A DNA stretch of 64,000 nt from Trichodelitschia bisporula (Eukaryota > Ascomycota > Dothideomycetes > Phaeotrichales > Phaeotrichaceae): positions 186,001 to 250,000 of the forward strand of contig ML996705.1 of the NCBI GenBank assembly GCA_010356995.1, read 5' to 3'. Shown piece after piece: positions 32,767 to 42,842 of this stretch (positions are counted from its first letter, which is position 1; every line of letters begins with the position of its first letter). Position numbers and translations under genes: made by a program. The notes under the pieces were generated by a model. It made no database searches and was not told the DNA's origin. It was given only the letters and a program-made list of their open reading frames with translations.

Positions 32767-34570
32767 GATAAATATGCGTCGGTGAGCAAATGATACAGAA
32801 GGTTCAATGAGTTTCAGAGGCTGTTCAAACGGATTTTTGCAGAGCGTTTCAAGCGATTGCCGTATTCCTTCAGCAGGTTATCCCGCTTATATACACGTTA
32901 TCTCCCCCATCACACAAAGGGAGAATCAGTGGCGCCTTCTCCCCTCCCACCGTCCCACCACATTGAACCACCACGCCTCCGAAAACTGCGCTCATAAAGT
33001 CAAGTTTTACCCCGCTTTGCCAAAAGCAAGGAAAGCCCGCAATCTCAACCCTCCAGCCCCCCAGTAAAGCACCCAATTCAACCCGCACGTGGCGCCAGCT
33101 CGCGAAGCGAGCGGCCCTCTGATTCGGATGTCGACCGCTATGGCTGCTTGTGGCTAGATCACTGTCATAGCACACCTTCATTGTAATCCTGCTCAACCTT
33201 CTAGTTCTAGGTACGGCGTTATGTGCCCACGGGTATCCCTCGCATTAAGCAGACGCCCGTAGTATGTCAATTAATCTCACAACACAGACCCGCTGCCACT
33301 CACCACGACCGCATCAGAAACCCCCAGCACTGCGTCATTCACCACATTGCCCAGACTTGCCCCGCGCCCCGCTTTGCGGATGAAGCACGGGGCTCACCGA
33401 GCTGGTGGGTGCCGCAGCGCTAGGCTGGATGGGGGAGCGGGACTTGCACAGCCTCGAGCTAAGGCGAGGAGATAGTGGCTGAGCCGGATATGGAAAGTGG
33501 ATGCTGGTTCGTTGCGCGAATTTGGGCATATGCTGGTTGTGGATTGTTTGATTGGGCGATCCGCGTGAGGTGTTCCTGCAGAGATGGTGCGTCCCAGCTG
33601 AGATGCGAAGTGCTAAGGCGATCGTGGTGTTTGGTGTTGGAATTGGTGCCGGGATTGGCGTTCGGGTTGAGCCGATGTGGGGCGATGTGGCTGGTGATTC
33701 GTGGTTGGTGTGACGGTGCGAGCCGTAGGTCAATGGATGCATGACATGCATCGCTGGAGATGTACCACAGTAGTGCTTTGCCGCGTACTTCCGTAATGAT
33801 TCCCTTGTGGCTTACGGGTCTGTAGCTTTAGTGTGTGACAACACGCATGAACGGATGTTGCGGATTGCAAGGCGCAGAAGAAACTCGGTCAAAACCACTG
33901 CAGAGGGTGCGGTTGAGCGAGCTGAGAATGGCGTGCACGCAACGACCATTGGGCTCGTCCCATGCGAAACACTGAAGCTGAATGAAGTGGCAAGAAAGGG
34001 AACGGCGTCTTGCGTGAATAAACGGGCGCCCATCAGCATTCAGCCATCAGTCCGAATGCCGTAATTGGACTTCCACTTCGGGTTAGGCTGGACGGGACAC
34101 GACCGGAAAGCCGACGTCTCTATCCTGTGCCGCTTTGCGGTTGCTCTTCCACTCCGCCTCACCAGACCACCCACTTCGCCGACCACCCTCTCCAACTCAT
34201 TCGCCTTCAGTCAGATAAGGGGAAGAGAGAGGCTGAATAGCTTCCCTGAGGGAGTTGTGCATGCAACTGAATCAACTCTGCTACGGATGTATCACCGACC
34301 GCTACCCCGCATTTTCTGCAAAGCTTCTCAATACTTTTCTCCCTTTCCAACCAAGTTTACTTCTGCTTCCTGCATAACACAACACGCACAGTCGCACGTT
34401 AATTAGTCTGCGCCTGTGATATGCCTGACAGTGTTGTCTTGGTACTCTTTTTAGAGCGGACGCCCATATCTCCAAGCATGGTTGTCACTTCGACGATTTC
34501 GCAGATTTGCTTACGGTTTCAGGTCAAATAACTTCTTCACCGCCCCTTGCTCAGCTCGAACACGAATAAG
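32767..34570. other. Intergenic region between divergent genes
   Basis: Contains the DDR48-like promoter and the upstream region of the F-box gene. I see no gene in the remainder. Confidence 0.5.
32887..32893 (-). promoter_or_regulatory. TATA box of the DDR48-like gene
   Basis: TATATAA on the minus strand, 120 nt before the ATG, nearly the same distance as at the metallothionein gene. A CCCCT (AGGGG on the coding strand, STRE-like) lies at 32941-32945. Confidence 0.6.
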
Positions 34571-36049
34571 ATGAATTTCCTGGACCTGCATGATGACGTA
34601 CTTCTCCATATTCTTGACCATCTCCCAAAATGGGATCTCATCAGCCTTGTTCAGGTGCACACGCGCTTGCAGCCTCTGGCTGAGAAGTATATCTGGCGAG
34701 AGATTACTTTATTCTATCGTTTCGGGCAACATCATCCGTCCCGTATCTTCCTGCGCCTCCAAACGGCCATCAGCATTCTCGTGGGACGGCAAAGCCTCGC
34801 CTCGAATGTTTTGAAGTTGACTATGGACCGGGAACGGGATTTCCTTAACGACAACTCCATCATGCCTTATTATAATTATGTCCCGGTTCTCAAGGCGCCG
34901 AAGGACCTCGATGGGTCCACAAATCTTGAATGCCGAGTACCTTGGTTCTGCGCCACCATACTACTAAGGTACCCTTGCTCCGACGAGATGAAGGAGAACT
35001 GGGGCAATGAAGTTACCCGAGGGAGCCTTGACGCCCATCTAGGCCTTCTGATACTCTGCTGTACTCGCTTGAGAGAGCTCTCTTTGTCCTACCGCTTTGC
35101 TCGCCAGTCATTTTTCGTCCCAGCCGCCCTCTCGCTCGCATGCGCTGCCTCCCGTCTTGAGCAAAATGACTCCCGTTCAAATCCGATGTTTGGAGATTTC
35201 CAGGCGTTCACCTGCACTGTACGACCACACTTAGGAGGCGGTCCTTTCCTTCCGGAAGATCTGCTGAATGAGCTGGGAAATTTCCCGGAACGTCTACTGA
35301 ATGCGCTGGGACACTTCCCGCATCTCTCTAAGCTCGACCTTTGGCTCAACTACCGTGACCCCGGTGTTCCCCAACTTCCCCCCACCGTCCGAACTCTTGT
35401 GGTGCGCCTCTTGAACAACCTTTACTACAGTGACGAACGTCTGCATAAACTTCTCTGCAGCACACCTAATCTCACCTCGTTAACCTTTGAAGACTATCCC
35501 CAACCGTCTACTGGACTGGCAGACATGTCGTCAGTTCTCCGCTGGTTACAACCCGTGCGAGCAAGCCTACAGGTCCTAAATTTTCAGGGCTGGTCGAGGG
35601 ACGGCCAAGACCACTCATGGGACGTGTGGGCGTATAGGCCATTGGGCAATGGTCTTGCCAACTTCACAGCTTTGCACACATTAAAAGTATATTTGCCCAT
35701 GCTATATGAGACCATCAAAGAGCCCTTCGGCCTTCCGAACCTGCCTCCCAACCTCGAGACACTTTTGGTGCCGGTGCGCCATGGTCTCCCTGGCGAACTT
35801 GGTTGGCGAGCCTACTGGTTTGATGCGATTCAAGAGGAAGAATACCGCATGTCCCTGCTTCGCTTTGAAAACAGAGACGTGAGTTTGACCGCTAGGATGT
35901 ACGTGTTCTTTTCGGAGCTATTAAGGCTTGGCTGGACGACACCCGCCATTTCAGCTCCTTCTGATCACTACCTCAGTAAGGAAAGTTTTGTGGATTATAG
36001 GACTCACGAATATGCACCTCTGTTGATGGCGAAACGTCCTAGGCCTTGA
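34571..36049 (+). CDS. F-box protein with leucine-rich-repeat-like region
   Basis: Single exon, 492 residues, from the first ATG of the frame. The N-terminal F-box is MNFLDLHDDVLLHILDHLPK WDLISLVQVHTRL, with LxxEKYIWREITL after it. The F-box should bind Skp1 in an SCF ubiquitin ligase. The rest has irregular Leu-rich segments (LRELSLSYRF; LSKLDLWLNY; PNLTSLTFEDY; LQVLNFQGW; LHTLKVYLP; PNLETLLVP) spaced like weak LRRs, which would bind the substrate. Such genes are numerous and fast-evolving in filamentous ascomycetes, so no substrate is predicted. A short internal duplication (LLNELGNFPE / LLNALGHFPH) is visible near residues 234-257. Confidence 0.8.
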   Translation: MNFLDLHDDVLLHILDHLPKWDLISLVQVHTRLQPLAEKYIWREITLFYRFGQHHPSRIFLRLQTAISILVGRQSLASNVLKLTMDRERDFLNDNSIMPYYNYVPVLKAPKDLDGSTNLECRVPWFCATILLRYPCSDEMKENWGNEVTRGSLDAHLGLLILCCTRLRELSLSYRFARQSFFVPAALSLACAASRLEQNDSRSNPMFGDFQAFTCTVRPHLGGGPFLPEDLLNELGNFPERLLNALGHFPHLSKLDLWLNYRDPGVPQLPPTVRTLVVRLLNNLYYSDERLHKLLCSTPNLTSLTFEDYPQPSTGLADMSSVLRWLQPVRASLQVLNFQGWSRDGQDHSWDVWAYRPLGNGLANFTALHTLKVYLPMLYETIKEPFGLPNLPPNLETLLVPVRHGLPGELGWRAYWFDAIQEEEYRMSLLRFENRDVSLTARMYVFFSELLRLGWTTPAISAPSDHYLSKESFVDYRTHEYAPLLMAKRPRP

Positions 36050-37097
36050 TGGCTCATGAGAAGACGTGGGTGCATTGTGGGGAATGGGTCATGGAAGAGA
36101 GCGAGACCACTGCGATCTTGCGTAGAACAATGGTGATGGCCAGTGGTCAGTTAGTCACTCGACCTGAGTGTGGAATTTGATACTGGGATAGTTTCAATTC
36201 GATGATGACGACAGTGATGCTCTTGGCTACTGGTGCGACTGTTGTGACATGGCTTTGCGTTAACTGTTTGGCCTGTCAACCGTGGGGAAAGCAAAGCATG
36301 GGCGGCTCGGGACTCTGGCTTCAGGTGGGCTAGGGGGTACCGATTTAATGGTACCCAGTATGCGCTATGCTAGCGCGGACCACCCAAATTCTGAGTTCCA
36401 GGATGTAGCCGCGGAATGGCGTCAGCCGGGAAACTTCAAGCTTAATTTTAGCCGCGATAGGGCGATTGGTAGTGACACTTTTCGCATCTGGCTGCTTAAT
36501 CGGGATGCGGACGTGCACACAAGTCACAGCCCACACGGATGAGGCAGTATCACAGTTTACCAAATGGAAAGGAAGAGATTGACTTGGGTCCTAGCTAGCC
36601 CACACCGATTTTACCCTCAGTCGAAGCAGTCTATGTAGTAGTCTCCACAAACCGCCGTGAGAAGCAACGCAAGTCCTCCCCGTCCAACTCGCCACTCTCT
36701 TCGAGCCTGCCAGTGGGAACTTCCCAGGAGTGTCGAGTAGCTGTGCTCCGCATTCCTACTTTCATGTATTAGACGTCTTCTCTTGGTACTGTTTTCCGAA
36801 GTACTCACCGCTGGCTCCCTTGCCGCCTTGCACCATAAGAGTCGGAGAGAACTCCTTGGTGTCCTAGGTGACTGGCTGTTCTGGCTGACCGCGCGGTTCT
36901 AGCTGGTCGGACGGCGATGCAAACAGAACTCTCTGGTAAGCTCTCGTGGCCGTTTTGTGGAGCCTCCGACAGTAGGTTCATTAGGATGAGGTTACTGCCT
37001 TCGAGGGACCAAGAGCACGTTGTTTGCTCGCACCAAGAATTTCGCCAAAACGGAAAATCACAGTGGCTTTGCTGGGGTGTGAAAGGCTGGGCATATG
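36050..37097. other. Intergenic region with possible extra exons of the next gene
   Basis: The 3' flank of the F-box gene, then minus-strand frames at 36617-37090 that could be further exons of the 37.3-kb gene. One good intron is visible (GTGAGT...AAAGTAG, near 36765-36815), followed by frames ending at a TAG at 36631 or a TGA at 36617. I cannot decide which frame is used. Confidence 0.35.
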
Positions 37098-37343
37098 TCA
37101 CTCTGGCTGTACTGGTTTGGCACTGAGTGGTTGTAGTGGTTCCGCAATTGGTGGCTGTAGTGGCTCAGCACCTGGTGGTTGCGCTGGCTCGGCACTCGGT
37201 GGTTGCACCGGCCCACCAACTTCATGGCTGTGAGGGCCACTGTTTGCCTGTGCCTGGTTTGGCTCAGCATTTGACGGTTTAGAGACTTTGAGCTGCGCCC
37301 GTACCCTCTCGTGGGAAGAGGATTTCTTCTGATTTTGATTCAT
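37098..37343 (-). CDS. Hypothetical protein with decapeptide repeats, exon structure unresolved
   Basis: From the ATG at 37343 the frame encodes 81 residues: a basic polar start (MNQNQKKSSSHERVRAQLK) and a Pro-rich part with four to five copies of a ten-residue unit of the type QPPxAEPxQP. The frame stops at a TGA at 37098, but the same frame reads protein-like again after it (ATVIFRFGEILGASKQ), and GTACAG inside the last repeat could be a splice donor. The true gene may therefore extend to about 36.6 kb. I recognise no family. It is the first of three minus-strand genes for disordered proteins between 37 and 43 kb. Confidence 0.35.
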   Translation of the reverse strand: MNQNQKKSSSHERVRAQLKVSKPSNAEPNQAQANSGPHSHEVGGPVQPPSAEPAQPPGAEPLQPPIAEPLQPLSAKPVQPE

Positions 37344-39337
37344 TGTGCCGATTCGACAATCAATGGAGCGAGGGGATAACAAGTAGTGAGGTGCCAGTGG
37401 AGAAGTATTCCGAGGAATACCAAGAATGAATGTGAGGGGTTATGGAGAATGAGTCTTTCTGAAAACTTGTCGAGAAAGTCAGACGTAGTGTGCTTTGAAT
37501 GAACAGCTGGCTAGCTAGTGGGCAGAGCTGTGGTTGCAGAGGTGTTTTGGGAAGGAGGATGGTGGATGGTTGATGGTGGATGGTGGATGAGAAGAAGCCA
37601 TAAATACTTCCTCAGGACTCGTCCTCGTCACCGAAGGCGGCAGTGAAGGGGTCCTCCCCGCGGAGTGATCACCGTTCACTCACCCACCGGAGGTGCTGAT
37701 TTCAGTTACGCTTGCGCAACGTAAGCCATTACGCACCGGATACACGTATCAGCGTATGGGTTCTTGACACCCAGCATGCGAGCGAATTACTAGCCTAAGC
37801 ATTCCTTACAACACTGAAAGCAGTGGAGGCTGCCGTTGGCGCCTAAGAAACTGACGAGTGCAGTACGGGAAGCTTTCCCTGTTGACAGAGAGCAGTCCGC
37901 ACAAGGAAGCATGTACTTCTCTCCTATGGCATCGTGAGCATAGTGACGTCACCATCTATGAAATTTTCATCCGTAGCAACGACGGCTGGAAATGGAAGAA
38001 GTGGCGTACCTTCTTCGGCGCTGTAAAGCGCTGTGCGGATGAATCTGGCCCTTTGATGACTCGCGTATACTGAAAGATAGCGAAAGAGGGGTGAGTGAGA
38101 GCCGATTACAATACGGCGAGCAAGGAATTCGGAGACTTGGCTCCGGAATAGTACCCAGATTTTTCTCATACTCCTAACTGTGAAGTCAGCAGCTTCGTCA
38201 AGCTTAGCAGAGGGCAATGGCGAGACCACTGACTGCGGAAGCTAGTAGGGTCCATCGATCGCGAGTGTCTCACAGCTGCCGTCTGGAGTATCGGACACTA
38301 TGCCCTAGTTGGGTCCTGCGCATAGGGTGATACGGTCATTTCGCTGTTATGTGCGTATTCGACTTCCGTCGACTTGGTCGCCATACGCGCAATCCGCAGC
38401 GGTTACCTTTTGGTTATTGCCAACCGGGGTCGGAACTCCATAGCGATCCATCTAAAATCGTACTGATTCAAAGAGATTCGTTTGGTCATCCTCGCCGTGG
38501 CATGGCCACCGCTAGGTTAGACGTCCAAGTGCTGAAGGAGCGCCATCCAAACTCAGTCGCGTCGGATTGGGATGGAAGACAAGACCGCACGCGTGATCAG
38601 CGGGGAAAGGTCCTACGAAGGCGAGAAGCCGACGTTCCGACTTGTCCGTAATGCACTCCCAAACTCCATTTGATTGTTGGATTAAATAGCCTCCGCCGCT
38701 CCTGTACCTCGGGAACCTCGGGAACCGACCCGCGTTGAGGAAGCTCGCGAAAAAGTAAATGGGGACTTGAAGGTACTGTTTCGTTTAGCAAGCTTTCTCA
38801 ACGGCAGTTGTGTGCTGGTCACAGCGACCGGACAACTCCTCTTCAATTATTCTCATGGGAAGACGTGAGGTTCAACATGCGATGCATATGCGTTGGGAAG
38901 CGGGGAGTGCGGAGGTTCCATGCGGTGGAAAACCATCGGGGCCCCGGCACCATCCTTCCCGGGCGGTAGGAGCGTCTGCACCCTCTCATGGATACTTAAA
39001 GCAATGGGCTCCGCCCGTGTTCTAGTAAGCATGAATCCAATCAATTTGTTCCGAACTCGCGTCACCACTTGCTAATAGCGAGGAAACAGCTTACGCTAAG
39101 CTCAACTGCACCAGAAGTGTTTCTTCCCTAGATATGCGCCCGTCCCGTCATGAGATCTCAATTCTAAGTATGACCAGTGACTAATGACATTTGCCAGGTT
39201 TCCGAGCTCCAGAGCTGTCTACAGGCGTCCCATGACGTCTGCCTGACTCGAATAATGATGTTGAGTTGAAAGATGGTCACACCTGTGATAGTGAGAGGGT
39301 CAGTCGCCGAAGAAGTGAAAGGGGCAACCACTCCTAC
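37344..39337. other. Intergenic region, 2 kb
   Basis: Upstream region of the 37.3-kb gene, including a short ggatggtggatg repeat at 37558-37590, and the 3' flank of the 39.3-kb gene. Several short frames on both strands look partly protein-like (37858-38073 plus; 37924-38229 minus), but none has a recognisable domain and they overlap on opposite strands. No gene called. Confidence 0.4.
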
Positions 39338-40126
39338 CTAGTTGCGGCGGCGGCGATTCGCTAACCACTCCTGATCGTATGGCGAGCTTGACATCTCAAT
39401 GATGTCAGTGTCTTCTTCCGGGTCGACGAGCTCTCCAGCAATCATGACAAGGCGAGGTGTGCCTTTGAACCGACGGCCTTCAAAGGGGCCATCCTGGTTG
39501 CCAGTCGTATTGGTGGCCGCAGCCGGACCGTTGGCTTGCCCTTGGTTGAGGATGTATGGATTGGTGGCCTGACCCTGAACACCTCCCTGCCCTTGGTTCA
39601 TAACATATGGATTGTGGTTTTGACCCTGGACATGGCCCTGGCCTTGGTTCAAGAGATATGGGTTGCCGTTCTGATGCTGGACATGCCCCTGCGCTTGGCT
39701 GAGGAGGTATGGGTTCTGCTGCTGGGCATTTGCGGCTTCGCCGCTGCCGCCGTTTGCAAAGCAAGCTGTGCTCATCGAAGGACCACTACCAGCCTGACCA
39801 CCGTTCATGAAGCTGTCAGTGCGGTGAGTATAGCCGGTCTGGATGCTAGCATGAGGACCCTGATGAATGCCGGCTTGAGGAGCCTGGTGGACGCCGGCCT
39901 GAGGATTCTGATGGACGCGCACGTCAGTCTCGGAACTTTCAAGCCTAGGGGATGGCAAGCGAGAGTTCGTCCGTGACGACTGCCCGGAGGTGTTTGCGGA
40001 GTTGGACAAGGACGATTGAGCTGAACGACCCGCGGTTCGACGTACCGTGTTTGCCTCGATCTTCGCTACGAGTCTCTTGCGCAGTTCATCCTCTACAGTG
40101 CTTGGCCTCTCTGGATTGCGAGCCAT
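39338..40126 (-). CDS. Disordered protein, member A of a local paralogous pair
   Basis: Single exon, 262 residues from the ATG at 40126; the frame is open upstream through a minisatellite but that part looks noncoding. Order: a basic helical N-terminus (ELRKRLVAKIEANTVRR, ~13-29), a Ser-rich linker, short HQ(N/A/G)PQAG(V/I) repeats, four copies of a 17-residue unit of the type NPYLLNQGQGHVQGQ, and a conserved C-terminus (KGTPRLVMIAGEL; DIIEMSSSPYDQEWLANRR). The N- and C-termini are related to those of the gene at 42.2-42.8 kb, while the middles are not. No signal peptide or transmembrane segment; function unknown. The conserved ends imply a binding role, but that is inference. Confidence 0.6.
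   Translation of the reverse strand: MARNPERPSTVEDELRKRLVAKIEANTVRRTAGRSAQSSLSNSANTSGQSSRTNSRLPSPRLESSETDVRVHQNPQAGVHQAPQAGIHQGPHASIQTGYTHRTDSFMNGGQAGSGPSMSTACFANGGSGEAANAQQQNPYLLSQAQGHVQHQNGNPYLLNQGQGHVQGQNHNPYVMNQGQGGVQGQATNPYILNQGQANGPAAATNTTGNQDGPFEGRRFKGTPRLVMIAGELVDPEEDTDIIEMSSSPYDQEWLANRRRRN
39540..39727. repeat. 51-bp coding tandem repeat, about 4 copies
   Basis: Repeat of 51 nt (17 codons) inside paralogue A, encoding NPY(L/V/I)(L/M)(N/S)Q(G/A)QG-type units. The period is a multiple of three, so copy changes would keep the frame. Confidence 0.8.
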
Positions 40127-40189
40127 TTTGATGTCGGGAGGTGGCGGATATGTGAAGGGTCGAGGATGTGCGAGGGAGTTGTCAATGTG

Positions 40190-40395
40190 GGGAAGTAGTC
40201 GACGTGTGGGCAAGTGGAAGTGGTCGGTGTGTGGGGAAGTAAAAGTGGTCGATTGTGTGAGGAAGTGAAAGTGGTCGATTGTGTGAGGAAGTGAAAGTGG
40301 TCGATGTGTGGGGATATGAAAGTAGTCAATGATTGGGGATGTGAAAGTGGTCGATAATTGGGTATGTGAAAGTGGTCGATGTGTGAGGGGTGTTG
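40190..40395. repeat. 26-bp-type minisatellite upstream of paralogue A
   Basis: About eight copies of a degenerate ~24-26-bp unit, with gaaagtggtcga as the constant core followed by tgtgtg(a/g)gg-type sequence. It lies 65-270 nt upstream of the chosen ATG, so in the promoter or 5' leader. The period is not a multiple of three, yet no stop interrupts the upstream frame, so an N-terminal extension cannot be excluded. Confidence 0.8.
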
Positions 40396-42188
40396 AAGGA
40401 TGTCGAAAGGTAAATACTCGTGAAGCGCAATTGACGTGACTGTATGCGAGTTTGCCATTCACCTCGACAAACGGGGAATCGGTGCGAGCTGCAAATTCGA
40501 GATATCCCGATACGCGTTATACCGTTTACGGCCACCCAGTTTCCTGGTGTTGTCGAATGAGGAAGGCATGGCGCCGCAAAAAGTTGATGCCACCACCGGC
40601 ACGGGCTGCCATCCATAGAACAAGTGGTGAATCTGACTTGAAGGTTGCCGAGGCGCCTTGTGAGGACATTGATATTGGTGACATCCGTCCTATCGGCAGC
40701 GCCTAGCGATTGACCCAAAGTAAAGACCGCAACCGCTCTTCTACGTGCTGGTCAAAGTTCCGACGAGGTATCTCAACCACCTCGAGGGCGGGCACTCCAA
40801 GATCCAGCTTCCCGCTTATTATGATAAACATGACTAGGCAGAGGCGTATGTAAAGATTGTAAGTGCGGAGACTTAGTGATTTAGGAAGGAATAGAGAGGG
40901 AAGAAGGTACCTTACGGGACACTCCGCAACTAGTGAGCGTGAAGCAATTTAGTGACTTCGGGCCCATTGATATGCAGAAAGTCAAACAGCTTTACGGTCA
41001 GAGTTACAATCGCCTTCTCGAGTCATCGGTGATGCAGTAACATCGTTTTCAGCGCATGAAAACGCGATAGACAGTTCCTGATGGCTGTTTGCCTCGATGA
41101 GGCATTCTTCGACTATTCGCGTCCCTTCATTCATTGATCGTTTACGTCACGCAACCCCCGACGGAAGTCGAAGAAAGAGTCCATATCCAGTCCAGGTTTA
41201 ACCGTTCAGTGGGATGCCATTTATAAATGCAGTAAAAGGTTTCAATATGCCATCTTGTATCTATACGCACATGTACGTTGTAGATGGTCAACTCCTCCAC
41301 TTTTCGACAGGTGGGCGAGGCTGAGATTGCGGCCCGGGCCAGATGGCTCCGCGAGAAGGGCACCCGCCTGGCGAGCGAATCTCTTAGAATCAACTTCTAG
41401 TAATTTCAAATGCTTGCTTATGGGCTTGACCACAGGAAACAGCACGTTCACTGCTTCAGAAGCAATTTTGTCGTTAAGAGGTGGAGATCTTGTATGGTTG
41501 ATTACTTCAAGTATCGCTAGTTTTCATCCGTCTTCCACGCTGTCACGATTATGGTCAGGACCGACGGCTACCATTGGATTTCCCTTATCGCCATTGGCCA
41601 AGAACTTTTAGGAAGGAGCTTATGACACCACGCTATCATGTTTGAAGGTGCCGGCGAATTCGTATTGAATTGTGATGGAAGAAGTCGGTCCTTCAAAGCA
41701 TTGTAACTTCAACGAGCGGACGCCAGATGAATTCTGACCGCAAAAAAAGTCATATCAAAGTGAGTGCAATCTCATTTGACCATACACTAGACTATCATGC
41801 AAGCAACCGTTTGCCAAAATGGCCCTAATCCCGGGTATCCCAGTCCACCAGCCCAGCATCAAAACCAATATGTGTAACCATCATCATGCAAATCGTTCGA
41901 GTTCAATGAACAAGGTCGTAAACATGCAGAGTTCTGCCTCAAGCAAAGCTTGCAACTTCTTCATAACTAGCGTCGACTCAGTTAGCATAAGTATCAAAGA
42001 ATAGATGTTCAACATCAGCAGTAGTTAGGGTGATTGATTGGAGGTATTTCGTGTCATGGCGAGCAGTAAGGAAGTGCCCATTGTTTGAAGCTCACCTGTA
42101 GATCTCAAACTCATGTCCTCCTGGTTCTCTTGGGTGTTTGGCCGCATCACCCGCCTCTCCTCCGCCTCACCCCCCTCAAGCTCGCCGG
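40396..42188. other. Intergenic region with a broken reading frame
   Basis: About 1.8 kb between the two paralogues. A minus-strand frame at 41242-41574 reads protein-like but is interrupted by a TGA at 41524 (see findings). No intact gene recognised. Confidence 0.45.
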
Positions 42189-42842
42189 CTAACGGTCCTG
42201 CGAATCCTCAGTCCGAGTGATCGTAATCTTCGGGATTGGATTGCGCCAGGCCCGCAGCCGACGAAGCTTGTCCTCGTCCACTTTCGAGCTGGACATTTCG
42301 AGGACGTCCTCCCAATCGTCCAGCGTTATTGGCTTGCCGGCGATTGTTCCGCGGAGGACGGGGGGGTGATAGGCGTCTTCCTCCTCAGTCGACGCCTCGC
42401 AAGCCGCGCACGGGGCGCTCGGCTCCTCCATCCCAGGAAACGGGCCGAAGCCCGACCCGCCACCGGCTCCAGCAGACATTCTGTTGATGTAGTACCTGGG
42501 CCCGTGCTCGAGGGCCGGGTACCAACATCCTCGGAAGTAATAGCCACCCCGTCCCTCGTCCACCTGGACTGGGGCAAAGGCGCTCTGCTGGAGGATCTGT
42601 GCTTGGATATCCTGCGCAGATCCTTGCCCGTGCTCCAGCTCGGCAGCCGGAGTGGGCACCGGTGACGGGTGTTGAGAGGGTTCCCGTGAAGGTACGCGAG
42701 AGCTCTCAGGCGTTGGCACCTGGGAGGAGGTGGCTGAGATGGGCTTAGAGAGACGGGCGATGCGTCGCCCAGTCGCAATTTCGAGCTTCATGACACAGGT
42801 CTTGCGAATGGCCTTGCGCTCATCATCAGAAGTACCCTCCAT
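42189..42842 (-). CDS. Disordered protein, member B of a local paralogous pair
   Basis: Single exon, 217 residues from the ATG at 42842. The N-terminal helix AIRKTCVMKLEIATGRR aligns without gaps to ELRKRLVAKIEANTVRR of paralogue A (identical R, K, V, K, E, T, R, R). The C-terminus LRGTIAGKPITLDDWEDVLE MSSSKVDEDKLRRLRAW aligns to its conserved end around (D/E)D(I/V)(I/L)EMSSS. The middle differs: an S/P-rich segment (VPTPESSRVPSREPSQHPSP), an aromatic patch (GYYFRGCWYPALEHG) and a CAACE cluster. No signal peptide or transmembrane helix. Function unknown; same orientation as paralogue A, about 2 kb apart, so it is likely an old tandem duplication. Confidence 0.6.
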   Translation of the reverse strand: MEGTSDDERKAIRKTCVMKLEIATGRRIARLSKPISATSSQVPTPESSRVPSREPSQHPSPVPTPAAELEHGQGSAQDIQAQILQQSAFAPVQVDEGRGGYYFRGCWYPALEHGPRYYINRMSAGAGGGSGFGPFPGMEEPSAPCAACEASTEEEDAYHPPVLRGTIAGKPITLDDWEDVLEMSSSKVDEDKLRRLRAWRNPIPKITITRTEDSQDR

